A stretch of 64,000 bases of DNA, taken from NCBI GenBank assembly GCA_947044365.1, contig OX345636.1, positions 57,515,746-57,579,745 of the forward strand, given 5' to 3'. The position numbers were made by a program, and so were the translations under genes. The notes under the pieces were generated by a model. That model was not told the DNA's origin and did no database searches. It worked only from the letters and a program-made list of their open reading frames with translations. This stretch comes from Petrosia ficiformis (Eukaryota > Porifera > Demospongiae > Haplosclerida > Petrosiidae). Below are positions 23,823 to 37,750 of this stretch, in pieces (position 1 is the stretch's first letter; each line of letters opens with the position of its first letter).

Positions 23823-24242
23823 TATGTGACCGAATTTGCGAAAATCAGGCTTATGGGATAATTATTAATTTTGAGATACAAAAGAAAATAGACAGTTATG
23901 GCTTACTCAGGTGATCACTGTTTCACTGCATAAAAAGCTTCATTAACATCTTACCTATTCACTCATACCTTCAGAGAAGTTTGGAGACATCTCTGTGCTT
24001 CATTAGCCACTCCTAAAAAAGTTTTTAGTCATTACGTTTAATAATTAAATAATTGCGTTTTTCTCAAAAGGAAGGATCTGTGACTACAACGGTTTAATCC
24101 CCCGCTGTAGCTTTGTCTTTTGCATGATTGGGATGTATCATATATCATTCTGGAGCTAATTGAATACTCTATTCAGGTAATACAAAAAATCAATTTTCAA
24201 AATTTATCCCATAAACCTGATTTTCGCGAATTCAGTCACATA
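23823..24242. mobile_element. 420-bp terminal-inverted-repeat element (MITE)
   Basis: Ends are inverted copies of about 40 bases starting TATGTGACYGAATT and continuing GCGAAAATCAGG. It is a compact relative of the 1.2-kb element at 9004-10212. It is flanked by TA, so a TA target is possible. No coding capacity. Confidence 0.8.
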
Positions 24243-24276
24243 TTAATAATTGAATGAGTATTTAATATGTTATGTT

Positions 24277-24492
24277 GTTTGGAAACACGAGCCAAATTGG
24301 CTCAACAATGATTACTATATGTGCCATTGGGAATACATGTTGAGCCAATTAATTTAATGCTGTTAGTGACATTATAATAATAATTACACATGTAACTGTG
24401 CCTTCTGGCCTAAAGAGAGAACTGTGCAGTGCTTGCCAAATAAGAAGCTCTTTTGGCCAATGATGCACTATATAAGCTTATCACAAACACTG
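24277..24492. mobile_element. hAT-type MITE, CAGTGTTTTCGATAAG family, eroded copy
   Basis: Inverted orientation relative to the copy at 52060. It keeps the family body (GCCAAATTGGCTCAAC; GAGAGAACTGTGCAGTGC) and the end AGCTTATCACAAACACTG. The left end is degraded. Confidence 0.65.
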
Positions 24493-24539
24493 ATATGTTA
24501 TATTTATACAGAGTTCTATCTAGAAAAAAATTATAGAGA

Positions 24540-24554
24540 GGGGGGGGGGGGGGA
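24540..24554. repeat. Poly-G run
   Basis: A run of about 14 G residues next to GAGA. Confidence 0.9.
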
Positions 24555-24705
24555 AGGAAATCAATATTATATATGTTTCAATATCAACTGTTCACAAGTA
24601 TGTTCTTAAACAGTAAATTCTTTTATCAATAAAGTGATCAGTTTGTACATGTTACATGATGTATATACAATTATTGTGAAATTGAAAAAAAAGTTAGCAT
24701 TTGAG

Positions 24706-26240
24706 TTAGGAAGATGATGAAGATGATGAAACTCCAATGTGCAGTCGTCTGTTACGCAGAGTAGCCCAAATGTCAGCAGCTCTTTCAAAATTGAACTGAG
24801 AAAGGGGAACACCCTCCACGCTTATGCGTATGAGGCTGTCAAGGGTTGACATTTTCATGCACTTTGTTTCCACACGATTCATTGTTGAAAATGAGCGTTC
24901 GCACTCAGCAGTGCTAACTGGAACAAGAGCAGCAATGGAGGCTAGTTTTGACAAATGTGGGTACATGTCTTGAAGTGAAGTGTCAGTGCAGAGCAAATTG
25001 GTCATTTGTCGCATGGACATGTTAGAAGTTGTTGACAAAGAGCCTTTTTTAGACCTTCCCACTCACTTGTACATTCAACACTGTCCACATCAGGGTAAGC
25101 ACTCGTGAGATACTCAAGCCTCTCTTGACCATAAGCTGCAAGATCATCATTATCAGATTCTGAAACGGTAAGTTTCTGTGGATCAAAAATAGAGAAAGCA
25201 TCTAGGTTCTCAACATCAGGAAATGGATTTTGAAGTCCTGTCACAATGGCATGAATGTACTTTGCCTGGATAGATGATTTGAACTCTTGCTTCTGAGCAT
25301 CTGTTGGAGTGATATTAAAGTCTTTCAAGTCAGTGGCCAGTACTTGACCCAGCTTGATTTGGTCCTTGAGTAGTCTCATACTGCTTGATTGAATCAACTG
25401 CACTTTTGAGACATGGCTACATGTACAAGAGATAGATCTACATTCTGTTTCTGGAAAATCTTGGAAAGGTGGCTAAGGTGTGGTAAAACATCTGAGAGCA
25501 GGTAAGCACAAGCAACAAATTTGTATGTCATCATAAACTTTAGCAGCCCGTGTGCAGTGGGCTCATTGTTCTCTGATGCTTCACGGTCTAAGCTGATAAA
25601 AAGAGAAGGGAGGGTATGAATCAGAGCCTTGATAGCCATATCATGTGAAAGCCAGCGTACATCCTTGGCCTGCTTGCACTTTATATTGGGATCATTGAGA
25701 ACCTCTTGTATAGCATGTAAGTTAGCCATGCGAACAGCACTGTTCTGGTAGAAATAAAAAAGTGTTTGTAGGATAGACTTAATGCTCTGTAGATATGGAA
25801 TTCCATCAGCTGCATGAGCAGCAGCCAAAGCTAACCTATGGGCTACACAGTGGACAGAGATCATTCTTGGACTAAGCCTCTTGAGCCGCACTGACACTCC
25901 ATTCAATCTCCCAGTCATTACTGCTGCTCCATCACTACCAAATGCACGAAGCCTTGTGATGTCCAGTGATTTTACTGCCAGTCTTTGTAAAAGTGCCGTC
26001 TCAATTGTTTCAGCCGTTCCATCAGGAATATCTTGAATAAGCAAAAAAGATGTTTTTTCACCAGTTTCAGTCATGTACTTAGCTACAAGTACATGTACCA
26101 GCTGCTTAAGAACTGCAATATCAGTAGATTCGTCGGTCATTAGAGCAAAAAAATCACTAGAGCGAATATCATCTAGAATCTGTTCCTCAATAACTGAGGA
26201 AAGGCATTGGAGTAGCTCTCTGATGGTTTGCTCACTACAT
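24706..26240 (-). pseudogene. hAT-superfamily transposase (ZNF862-like), truncated and frameshifted
   Basis: The minus strand encodes the RNase H-fold core and C-terminal dimerisation region of a hAT transposase of the type domesticated as ZNF862-like proteins. From 26240 it reads ...DDIRSSDFFALMTDESTDI (first catalytic Asp), FGSDGAAVMTGR, then CVAHRLALA, KDVRWLSHD, and finally the dimerisation block VSTAECERSFSTMNRVETK, carrying the Glu. Two frame changes break it. One is near 25405, where adding one A to a short A-run would restore the frame. The other lies between about 25020 and 25045. The 5' end stops at TAG-TGA near 26240, so the N-terminal zinc-finger part is absent. It ends in a run of Ser codons and a stop at 24706. 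It lies antisense in intron 3 of the ankyrin gene and cannot make an active enzyme as it stands. Confidence 0.85.
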
Positions 26241-27388
26241 GTATACTCTTATACAACTATAACAAGAAGTTGAGTTAACTGATTCTTATAGTTACAAACA
26301 AGAGAAACTGATGTTGTATAAACAGTCCATGATCATAAACATTTACCTCACCATACAAATATTTTATTATCATAATGTATTTTGTTAATTATTCTAGCTC
26401 CTTTTTGTTTATGCCAAAATTCTACTCAGAACACAGTTAGGATCCATTTCATTATGATTTCATATTCTGTATTCTGACTTGAGCACTATAAGTAATTGTG
26501 TATAGTAATTAAGACTATAATTATGTGTAATTATAATTAGTAATTATAGTAATCATTATGATAATATAAAGATTGTATGTAAAATACTTTTATTCATAAA
26601 TAAATGCATAATCAAAATCATTAATGTCCAGCTTTGCCAACAAAGTCTTATGAATATCATTATGTGGTTGATTTGGGAGTCTTTGATGGCAATCCTGGAC
26701 AGAATTGAGCAAACAGATTATATGTAACTTCTGAACATACTACATAACACGATTTAAAACTATATCAATGCATAGAAACCCACAACTACCAATGTAGCAA
26801 ACTTTGAAAACGTGCATATTTAATAAGTGAACATTGAAATTGTTTGTTTGATACTTAGCAACTATTTAACATACACTTGTCCCTAGGGAACGTATTCAAC
26901 GTAGCAGTCTAGCAGAAGCCAACAACAAAAGAAACGTTAACATTGGGAAAACGTGTGTAGATACTGTAAAAAACGAAATTTTAAAATTATACAGTTTGAA
27001 CAGCGTTTCTACGGCGTTTTATCGTAGTACAGTTTGTACTATGGTCGTAGTACAAAGACGAAACATGAACTTTTTTTTGTTGTCTACTGTATATTCATTA
27101 TTATTGATAATATCTAAATGATGAAGTATATGTGTCTATGTGTGTTGTATAAAATACTTGTTTGTCTAATTGAACCACTCCCCTGATTCATAAATAGTGA
27201 AGTCAAGTATGGATATGACATGATTTTATTATACACCATGTGATAAGTATTTGTATATGTATAGTATCAATTGATATTATTATGAATAATATTTACCAGT
27301 GAAACTATGAATTATTACTAGTTTGTATAGTGTTTATTACATGTACATGTACATGTATTGTTTTTATTTCATTATACAGTTCTTCCAG
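26241..27388. other. Intron 3, right part
   Basis: No gene or defined repeat seen. Confidence 0.4.
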
Positions 27389-27487
27389 AGTGGGTGGAGT
27401 TTACTGCATCAAGCAGCTGATTGTAATAAAGTCACTATAGTAGACCTGATTATAAAACATAGATGTGACGTGAACATACAAGATCAT
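27389..27487 (+). CDS. Ankyrin-repeat protein, exon 4
   Basis: 33 codons, one complete ankyrin repeat: SGWSLLHQAADCNKVTIVDL then ...IIKHRCDVNIQDH. It lies between TTCTTCCAG and GTAAGT with phase 0 on both sides. It has the canonical G-x-x-LLHxAA turn and the D-V-N-x-x-D ending. Confidence 0.9.
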
Positions 27488-30076
27488 GTAAGTGATTATA
27501 TATTAATTGTTATACACATGTAATATAATGGTTATAATATACAATTGAATACAATCATTAAGGTTACGGTACATATATACCAAAATCTGATTGTATTTAT
27601 TTAAATGTAATATTATAATAATATTTCAACTGACCAATGGCTGATACTAGCACTATATACATGTAGTTATAAATCAAAAATAAGTTCATCCAATACATAT
27701 TTTGATGTGATCTCCAGGTAAATATTTTCTATAAACCTATAGCTACATGTAAACATTTTGCTAAACATTCAACAGAAGCAGCAAACCATGATTATTCATG
27801 ATTTGTATCCCGTAACCTTAATGACAAAAGTTTCCAAACAAACTTTAACTATTAATTCAGTCAGTCAATCAGTTCACAAACTTAAAACTAATATTAAACT
27901 TTATGGTTTCATTTGTTACTTGAAAGTTTATAAAAATAATGTATACATGTTATTATAGGATTTCCGTAAATTAGTCTCCTCTCCAGACTCCATAGTGCAA
28001 AATAGTCTGGCAATTTTGGCCCACATTCCTGTCACATGTAGTGACATAGCCAATCAGATCCCTCAGTTTATTAATTGATTACATGACTTTTTTAATTCAA
28101 AAATGTCATATTAAAACCTGTAATAAACAAATCTGTAACAAAGGTTGTGAAGCATCCCAGATACCAGCCTTCTACTATCATCTGGAGAGTATGATTTAAT
28201 TCAAGTAACAAACTTATAGATTGAAATATTTGTTATACAAGTACAAGTAGGTTGAGTTAATCATGTGACAGTCACCCGATTAGGACATCGTTGTGCCAAC
28301 CATTGTGGAATGTTTTGTTCTACAGTGGGAATGGCATTCTGGGAATGTGACTATCTGTAAATAGTGTCGTACTATAAGAGTGCTGTAACATTGTGGGGCG
28401 AGCCTGATAGCAAATTGTTCAGATAATTTCTGAGTATGCTGCTAAATAGAATACATGTATGTGGTATTATGTACGACATATACACATGTACATGTACATA
28501 TAGAAGGATTTCAGTACCAACTCCCTAGTGTGGGAATCACTCGTGCTTACCCCAATTATTAGATAGTATTTATACTTGTAACCCCATCATGACAACAGTT
28601 AGAAGTATTACTAAACACATGTATTATAAACATGTATATTAGTGATCATATGATTATATGTATAGTAAACTAGTAGTTGATATAATCTCACAAGTTAATA
28701 GATTGTCTTGTACTGATATAATCAGCTTTTTCCTTCTTTATGCAGTACTTGTACATGTAGTTTATAAAGTGTCAAATATAATGTCAATTGAAATGTATTG
28801 TAGCCATTTATTCCAGGCCATCCATTTTTAATTTCGTAAAACATTATTGGTTACAATTGTGGTTATACAATGTACACCCACTTGATTTGAAAGTGTTATG
28901 ATGGACAATGTTTCTTTTGTATCTGGTTCTTGTATATGAGCTTATCAAAAACACTGATGTTCAATATATTGTATTATCAGTACCTGACATTATTAAGTTC
29001 ACATACTATCACAGTGTACTTTGTGAGTGAAGTATACTGTACTTCAAATGTACTACACCATATTTCACATAAGTACTATGCCATCACATACAAATGTAAT
29101 GGGAATTAACACACAACTATGATTACAGTACAATGTAGTACAACTATATATTATTATACTAATTAGGAGTGCAGTTGACTATCACCTTATTAAAGTGTAG
29201 CTCCCATCATAGTATGTAAACTTAATTAAGTCAGGTACTACATGTACATGTATACATGTTGATATGATAATACCTCTAGTATACATGTATGTACATGTAC
29301 ATGTGGTATGTATAATACATGTATGTACATGTACATAAAAATGATGTTCACGTGCATTGTACATGTAGTATGTTACATGTACATGTATTATACATTTACA
29401 TGTACATACTTGTACGTGTACTGTAATTAATACACATGTACATGTGTACATACTATAGTATGTACATGTACGTATACTGTACATGTACTTCTTCACTATA
29501 ATTATTACACCTACATGTACATACATGTACAATAATACATGTTAATACTATACATCATCTTCATGCTATAGTACATATTAGATGTACATGTATATATTCT
29601 ATGGTACTTCTACATGTACATGTACAACTACAGTAATGTTATAATACAGTATATAATCTGTACTCAAAATTAAATGTGGGAAAACATTGGCCACACCCAC
29701 CATTAATTAATTAAACACTAATGCAAAATCTACAGACTCAGAGAATTCTAAAACTTTCATAAATGCTTTTGAAACATTTGTAAGATGTTCATGCATGTAC
29801 TATTACTTGACTGTCTATTACTATCCCATGTCTGAGTTCACCTAACTACATGTTACATGCCTTGCTTTGGCAACAAAATTAAATACCACTTCCTCATAAC
29901 AACCGTACATAAGTATATATAGCTAGAGTAAAGGCAAAACACAAAGAAGCAATACTTACATGTATGCATGTATGGTTGTTATATGGAAGTGGAATTTAAT
30001 TTTGTTCCCAAAGCAAGGCACCATCCCAATCTTGTTCCTGTGCTTTTTTGGTTTATATATAATTTTATTATTATAT

Positions 30077-30285
30077 CAGTGTTTTTGAAAAGGCACCATT
30101 GACCCAAAGAGCTTCTTAATTATTTAGCACTGCACAGTTCTCTCTTTGGGCCACATGGTGCAATTAATTATGATTACATTGTCACTAACAGCTTCGTTAA
30201 CTGGGTCAAGATGTTTCCAATGGCATAACACTCTAACCATTGTTGAGCCAATTTGGCACAAGCTTCAAACTTATCAAACCCTCTA
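30077..30285. mobile_element. hAT-type MITE, CAGTGTTTTYGATAAG family
   Basis: Same body as the copy at 52060. It lies inside duplication copy A and is matched by 38240-38449, so it inserted before the duplication. Confidence 0.7.
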
Positions 30286-31768
30286 ATCCCCACATACTTT
30301 TAAAAAATGTTTTTATTATATAATCACAGTATAATAATTATTATTATTGTCAAGTATTGTCTCAATTATTTTCTTATCAGTTCTGCACTGTGAGTGCATT
30401 CATTAAAATAGTAAGGCCCTTAATTAATCCTTAGACAACTGTTATGGAATATACAACAGTATACATGTATGTGACATTTGGTACCATACTGCATTCATGA
30501 TCATGATGTAGCATTCCAAGTGTCATGTTTGTCCTCAGTAGCAAGTCCTTATTAAATTAGAGAAAATCATGACAACTATTTGAGCTGAAAATGGACTGAC
30601 AAGGATTTTTAATGGATATCTCCATTTGTTCAGCATTCATAAGGGCAGCACCACATTGATACTTAGGTTTTCATGCATTTGAGAGGGTAGGTAGAATATT
30701 TGTATTTATACATGTATCTTCTTGAATGAACGTATATACATGTACATGTATATTCTGGTACATGTAGATGGTGTCAGGCTGTTAGCACCATCAAGATAGG
30801 AGACAAAATGACGGATGTAATACATTAAATATCCTCTATCCATTTTAGTATATTGTACATGTCAGTACAATGTCTCCATAAGTTACATGTACTGTACAAC
30901 CTCTTAGAAGCAGTGCACATGGTAAATTTGAAAATATTTTCAGTCACTATTGATTTCATAGGCATAGCCAGACCTTTAAGATTGGGTGGGCCTGGTAAAG
31001 CATACATTGTAGATCGGCACGCAAAGCATGCCAAAACATTTTAGCGTTAATAAATTCATGATAAGCGTGGTCTACCATTCGTGGCCAGGCAGACAAGTGG
31101 AGTTGGAGCTACTTCAACTGACCCTGCCATTGCATGCTGGTTCCATCATCTTTAATACACATGTACATCACTATATACTTGAGAGCATTCAAACTCTCTG
31201 ATGATTTCCGAGTATACGTATACGAGTGATTTTCACCTACACATGTATGAATAATTAATGAGAAAAGTCCCAACTCAACACGAACGGACTTTAGTCGCTG
31301 TTTTTTTCAACTGCGCATGCGTATACCATATCGATATAAACAAATGTTATATCATATCGTATCGTGGCTTATTACATGTATATCGTGATATGTCGATATA
31401 TCGATATATCGTGGGAGCACTATCACAAATATACATGTACATGCCCCAAATAATTTTTATTAATATAAAATTATATTATATCATAGACAATTGATTAATA
31501 ATAACTTACTACTTGACTTTAATGATATCTGTCAGCCATCTTGAAGATCGTGTAGACACTTGATAATAATAAATACATGTACATGTATGTGCTTATGAAG
31601 GCATCTTCATCTATGTATATATTGGCAGTTATCATTGTAATATAATATTATAGCTACATGTATGTACATGTACATGTATCTATGAATAATGTAATATTGT
31701 AATTCTTGTAGACTTATTGTGTCTGTTAGTCCTGATTTTATAATGCAGTCTGTTACTATTCTTAAAAG

Positions 31769-32047
31769 TAGGGCTAGGAATCTCCTGAGATTCTGAAATC
31801 GATTATCAAATTGATTGATAATCAATTAAAATCAGTAGAAGTAATTAAGCCAATTAAGTACATTAATACAGGAAAATCCCCCATTTGATGATAAGGGTTC
31901 CTACGTATCACCTACATATTGTACATTACTTGATATCACATGCTTGAAAAGTATATCTTCTGGAATAATTAGCATAATTTATATCACAGACTTATAATCG
32001 ATAATTTTCAATATCGATTGATTAATTGATTAATCATCCCAGTCCTA
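31769..32047. mobile_element. hAT-type MITE, TAGGGCTRGG family
   Basis: Ends TAGGGCTAGGAATC and, inverted, TAGGACTGGGATGATT. It is flanked on both sides by the identical 8-mer CTTAAAAG, a perfect target duplication of hAT length. The body is rich in ATCGAT and TGATTGATTAATC. Confidence 0.85.
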
Positions 32048-32490
32048 CTTAAAAGTCTATTTATAGTAGCATCATCCGTTTTGTATAAATTATAAGTATT
32101 GTGTACATTTGTATTTTGTAATCTTACTGATCTGTCCATTCAACAATAAACTGTTAACACTACAATTTATTGGGTTCTGTCTTCATGTAACCATTGTGGG
32201 ATTATGTCATCATTATAATTATCATAACATTATTCTATACAGTATCATTGTTAGTATTGGGTGTGGTTTTATATTTTATAGAATCAAATGTGTTTCTATT
32301 TATAATAATGAATGGTTACATGAACAAACTGTCAGTTAATATCTCATTTGTAATGTATAATGTATGGATTGCCATCTTTTCAAGCCATCCTCTGAATTAA
32401 TTCACATATTCTATAATCAATACATTTTCAGTGATCCTAATGGTGTGGATGTTCCATTGTATATTGTGTTATATTTGGTGTTTATTATGT

Positions 32491-33239
32491 CATTTTATTA
32501 TGTTACAAAAAGCTTTGCGGCCGCATAAACTGATCTTCAGAAGTGCTATTTTAGGTAAAGTTTCATTGTTATCCAATCTTTATATGTCAAATCACAAAGA
32601 GCTGGATAATCATTCTCTTAGGTTAATTGCTTTGGAGCGTAATGGATCACATACAATTGAAACTAGACGTAATGCTTACCTTCAATTGAACTACAAACTG
32701 TTCAGTTCACTTTTTCTACTTACATGTAGTTTTGTATTGTCATTATAGTGACAATTGCCACTACAAGCAGTGGAATTCCCACTCTCTGTAGCAACATCTG
32801 GACAAAATGGTTAGAACAAATGATTGGCAGATACTTCCACTGTGAAATATGGAGGTCATATGTTGTACACATGTACAGTATATTAGAACAGAGCAATATG
32901 TACCAAACTCCTCCTATACATTTTAGCTTCATTAGTCTTGTTATATATAAGAGAACAAACATTCCAGTAATCAAATATTTGTGATGTAAAATGTGTAAAG
33001 TAATGAATAACAGTAAGTACTGTTAATTATTGAAATATGTATCCGTTAGATCACCATCTTAAATTTAGACTCTTTTTGTAATCTCTACTAGTCAAAGTGT
33101 ACACTACCACATTTCTTAGTTACATGTACATACAACAAAGATTTGTACTGATGGGATTTCATTAAAATTATAAGTCAAACTTGTAAATTATATTGTAAAT
33201 TATTATATGAATTGTTGTATTTTCTTATGTATTTTTTAG
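32491..33239. other. Intron 4, right part
   Basis: No gene seen. About 33115-33190 recurs at 42030-42100. Confidence 0.4.
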
Positions 33240-33329
33240 GCCCATCGGACTCCGCTATTTTGGTGTCGATCATCTGAAACTACACAGTTACTATTGGACA
33301 AAGGGGCTCGAGTGGAGCATAAGGATCGG
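33240..33329 (+). CDS. Ankyrin-repeat protein, exon 5
   Basis: 30 codons between TTTTTTAG and GTGAGT, phase 0: AHRTPLFWCRSSETTQLLLD, then KGARVEHKDR. The TPL turn and LLLDKGA helix are canonical, but the repeat is three residues shorter than usual in the region that normally reads NGH.E, which should shorten a helix-loop. Confidence 0.9.
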
Positions 33330-33348
33330 GTGAGTATATTATTATAGA

Positions 33349-33497
33349 TGTTAAATGTGGTTCAGTATATGATATGATGATAGAACATATAAATTATGTG
33401 AGTGTATAATTATACATGTAGATGTTAAATGTGGTTCAGTATGATATGATGATAGAACATATAAATTATGTGAGTGTATAATTATACATGTACACTG
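33349..33497. repeat. Two-copy tandem duplication of about 73 bases
   Basis: GATGTTAAATGTGGTTCAGT through ATTATACATGTA occurs twice head to tail, 20 bases after exon 5. Confidence 0.9.
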
Positions 33498-34349
33498 TAG
33501 ATGTTAAATTTAATATTATTACAATGATTTCATAGAAAGGTTTTGATTAAGCAATTCCTAAACACACATACCATATACTGTATAGCAGGAATTATTGTTA
33601 TTGAAATAGGAAATATTGGACAATTGCTAAATTGCTGGCAAATTTTGAATCCACATACGGAACCAGTGTGAATGTGATTTAGTATCTACATTTCTACAGT
33701 ACCTCCAGCTACTGTGTTAGTGAAAGCTAGCTAGTTATTTTAAGCAGGTAAGTCTAGAGAAAAAGTTACTTTTAAAAGTTGTGTGATTGCCAGATTGAAG
33801 TGGTCTGTTGTCACACATTAGTAAAGCTACGTAAGTTAATTATATTTAATGTACTCTATAGCTAGCTATTAACAAGGTGTTGGAATATCTTTGAGAGTTT
33901 TCCAGTTACGCAGGTTTCTCTGAATCTGTAGAATATTAAATTTGCTGCATTTAACATTTTCAATATGCAAATTTTAGCAGATTTGCATGTATGTAATTTC
34001 CTCACTAGTTGCCAATAATTTCCTCTATACAGTATCAAGATGGTTGAACAGGTATTCATTTTGGTGGATCATGCATTACTCAGAATTAGTTTAGTCTTAT
34101 TAACTATTTCCACTATTATATTATCATCATATTAAAAAAGGAAAAGGATCAATGTTTGTATAATAACTGTCTTAAAACAAGAATGAGACTTTGTATATAG
34201 TATATAATATATAGCCCCTCTGCCTCCCTGTTTTCTTCCCTATTCATACATGTACTTTTTACTTGTATATAATTATCTTATCACTTTAAAAGCAAAGCAG
34301 TTTATTATATTAAAAATATCAAACATAACACCAATTGAAATATACAAAT
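33498..34349. other. Intron 5, left part
   Basis: No gene or defined repeat seen. Confidence 0.4.
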
Positions 34350-35170
34350 ATTATGGCCTGTAGGGCAATCCCTATGATTTCTTTCCGTGTGGTTTAATGC
34401 ATATAAATTATTTTATAATTACATGTACATTTGTATGTTTGTGTAACATACGTACATAACTATGTGTTATATACGTAGTTAAGGAAGTTGTGTCATTCTG
34501 GGTGTCTCGGTCAATTAAGAAAGACTGGCAGAAAGAAAGCTGCTTATAGCTTACATAGAAACTGGTACTAATAGCTATTCTACCTGAAATATATTCATAA
34601 AGTTCTATAAGATCTTTTAAAAAGTAAGAAGAGTAGATAATGAAAATAATAACTGTAATAGGCTGTTGTGTTTCAAACATGAGAAAGTCAGCCATGATTA
34701 CTGAATGCTGGATACCACAAAGCAATAATAATTGTAAGGATACTTTTATCTCCATAATTATACATGTATCTTGTTTCCCAGTCCATCTTACAGATAGGGT
34801 ACTACCATAATTATCTAAACAATTGACTATAAATGAATACATCACTTGTACTTGTATACATACTATACAGTACATGACTACATGTTCATAGTGTATGAAT
34901 AATACAATGTACATGTACATGTACTTGTTACTATAATACTTGTTGATATTATAATACCTGTAGTAGATGTACATGTATATGTAATTATTACACTTACAGT
35001 CACTATCCTGGCATAATATTTGTATTCAGTAGTATCTAGTAAGCTTTTAAGAGTCAAAAACTTGAAAATGATTTTACCCTAAATGTCAAAATAATGGAAT
35101 GTTGAAAGGGTGTCCTCCTTTCTTTTGATGGTTTAATTGAAGGGGAAAGTATGTACTATTTTGAGACGTG
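34350..35170. repeat. Dispersed intron 5 repeats
   Basis: 34350-34790 matches 45195-45640 directly (ACGTAGTTAAGGAAGTT and TATTCTACCT blocks). 34985-35170 matches 43530-43720. The order of the two blocks differs between locations. Confidence 0.75.
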
Positions 35171-35179
35171 TATACATTT

Positions 35180-35580
35180 ATACTGTACATGTACATGTAC
35201 TTCTTAACTGCACGTATATTTATTACATGTACATACATGTACATGTACAATGATACATGTTAATACTATACGTCATCTTCATACTATAGATGTACATGTA
35301 CATGTATATACTGTGGTACTCCTAAATGTACATGTACAACTACAGTATATAATCTGTACTTATAATTAAATTTGAATTAAACATTGGCCGCACCCACCAT
35401 TAATTAATTAAACGAATGCAAAATCTGCAGACTCAGAGAAACCTAACCTTTTTTTGAAACATTTCTAAGATGTTCATGCATGTACTATTACTTGACTGTC
35501 TATTACTATCCCATGTCTGAGTTCACCTAACTACATGTTACATGCCTTGCTTTGGCAACAAAATTAAATACCACAATTTT
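35180..35580. repeat. Partial third copy of a segment of the A/B duplication
   Basis: Matches 29460-29890 and, in its right half, 39310-39540 (ACATTGGCC...CACCCACCATTAATTAATTA; CCCATGTCTGAGTTCACC). Confidence 0.8.
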
Positions 35581-37706
35581 GCCCCCCTCAAAATTGTTTT
35601 GCCCTCCCACCCCCCTGAGCTGAGTATGAAATAAGGCAGCACTTTGACTAAACTGCAAGTCTGCAGCTGTCTAATGTGATGGATCCCTTACTGGATACTA
35701 TTCACCCAAGGTCTAATTCAGCTACAAGACACTATATTCTCAACGAAGAGTGCTCTAAGCACTTATAACAGCTGGGTAGAGTGTAACTCAAGATAATAAC
35801 TAACTCACAACTAAAGAAAATATATCTACTTATATACAAAACTAAAAACCATAAGACAAGTAACAAAGATGAGGCTAGAGCTACGTAAGAATGAACAATA
35901 AATAAGTACAATGAACAATGATAAGTACAAAGATAAAGATACAAGCAAAAATGTATTAACACATGAAGGTGAAATAAGTATATCAGGCAGAGATAGCTGA
36001 TTAAAGGAAACAATATTATAATATATACATGTACATACACACAAAATATTCAATTAAGTCAAAGTTGAATCTATCACACTAACCACAAGCTGAATGAGCC
36101 AGCTATATAATTATGCTGAAGAAGTGCTGCAAAGTTTGTACATTAGTATTATGTATTTTAGCTCCAACCTCCAACCCATTATTATTCATGATTTGTATCC
36201 CGTAACCTTAATGACAAAAGTTTCCAGACAAACTTTAACTATTAATTCAGTCAGTCAATCAGTTCACAAACTTAAAACTAATATTAAACTTTATGGTTTC
36301 GTTTGTTACTTGAAAGTTTATAAAAATAATGTATACATGTTATTATAGGATTTCTGTAAATTAGTCTCCTCTCCAGACTCCATAGTGCAAAATAGTCTGG
36401 TAATTTTGGCCAACATTCCTGTCACATGTAGTGACATAGCCAATCAGATCCCTCAGTTTATTAATTGATCACATGATTTTTTTTAATTCAAAAATGTCAT
36501 ATCAAAAACCTGTAATAAAAAAAATCTGTAACAAAGGCTGTGAAGCATCCCAGATATCAGCCTTCTACTATCATCTGGAGAGTATGATTTAATTCAAGTA
36601 ACAAACTTGTAGATTCAAATATTTGTTAAGTACAAGTAGGTTGAGTTAATCATGTGACAGTCACCCGATTAGGACATCGTTGTGCCAACCATTGTGGAAT
36701 GTTTTGTTCTACAGTGGGAATGGCAATCTGGGAATGTGACTATCTGTAAATAGTGTCATACTATAAGAGTGCTGTAACATTGTGGGGTGAGCCTGATAGC
36801 AAATTGTTCAGATAATTTCTGAGTATGCTGCTAAGTAGAATACATGTATGTGGTATTATGTACGACATATACACATGTACATGTACATATAGAAGGATTT
36901 CAGTACCAACTCCCTAGTGTGGGAGTCACTCGTGCTTACCCCAATTATTAGATAGTATTTATACTTGTAACCCCATCATGACAACAGTTACAAGTATTAC
37001 TAAACACATGTATTATAAACATGTATATTAGTGATCATATGATTATATGTATAGTAAACTAGTAGTTGATATAATCTCACAAGTTAATATACTGATATAA
37101 TCAGCTTTTTCCTTCTTTATGCAGTACTTGTACATGTAGTTTATAAAGTTCAAATATAATGTCAATTGAAATGTATTGTAGCCATTTATTCCAGGCCATC
37201 CATTTTTAATTTCGTAAAACATTATTGGTTACAATTGTGGTTATACAATCTACACCCACTTGATTTGAAAGTGTTATGATGGACAATGTTTCTTTTGTAT
37301 CTGGTTCTTGTATATGAGCTTATCAAAAACACTGATGTTCAATATATTGTATTATCAGTACCTGACATTATTAAGTTCACATACTATCACTGTACTTACA
37401 GTGTACTTTGTGAGTGAAGTACACTGTATGTACTACACCATATTTTACATACAAATAATGTAATGGGAATTAACACACAACTATGATTACAATACAAAGT
37501 ACATGTAGTACAACTATATATTATTATACATGTACCACTTAGAAGTGCAGTTGACTATCACCTTATTAAAGTGTAGCTCCCATAATAGTGTATAAAGTCA
37601 AGTACTATACATTTTGATAGTGTAATACTTGTAGTATACATGTATGTACATGTACATGTACATATAGTAATGTACATTGTACATGTACATGATGTTATTG
37701 GAGATG

Positions 37707-37750
37707 TAGAAAGAAAGAAAGAAAGAGAGAAAGAAAGAAAGAAAGAAAGA
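37707..37750. repeat. (GAAA)n microsatellite
   Basis: About eleven GAAA units with one GAGA variant, present in copy B only. Confidence 0.95.

Larger units (their letters stand above)
27790..32490. repeat. 4.7-kb intragenic duplication, copy A (intron 4)
   Basis: Collinear with 36178-40781 over several long blocks: 27790-29680 with 36178-38110, 29980-30290 with 38130-38465, 30830-31160 with 38575-38930, and 31470-32490 with 39770-40781. Block identity is very high. Copy A has about 500 bases (30300-30800) that copy B largely lacks. Confidence 0.9.

Noticed and set aside
26073..26273. Plus-strand 66-codon frame
   Set aside because: It is antisense to the hAT transposase remnant.
32109..32984. 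Hydrophobic frames (e.g. 32194-32400) as membrane proteins
   Set aside because: They lie in A+T-rich duplicated intron DNA, the copy at 40485-40691 preserves them just because the whole block is duplicated, and there are no conserved motifs.
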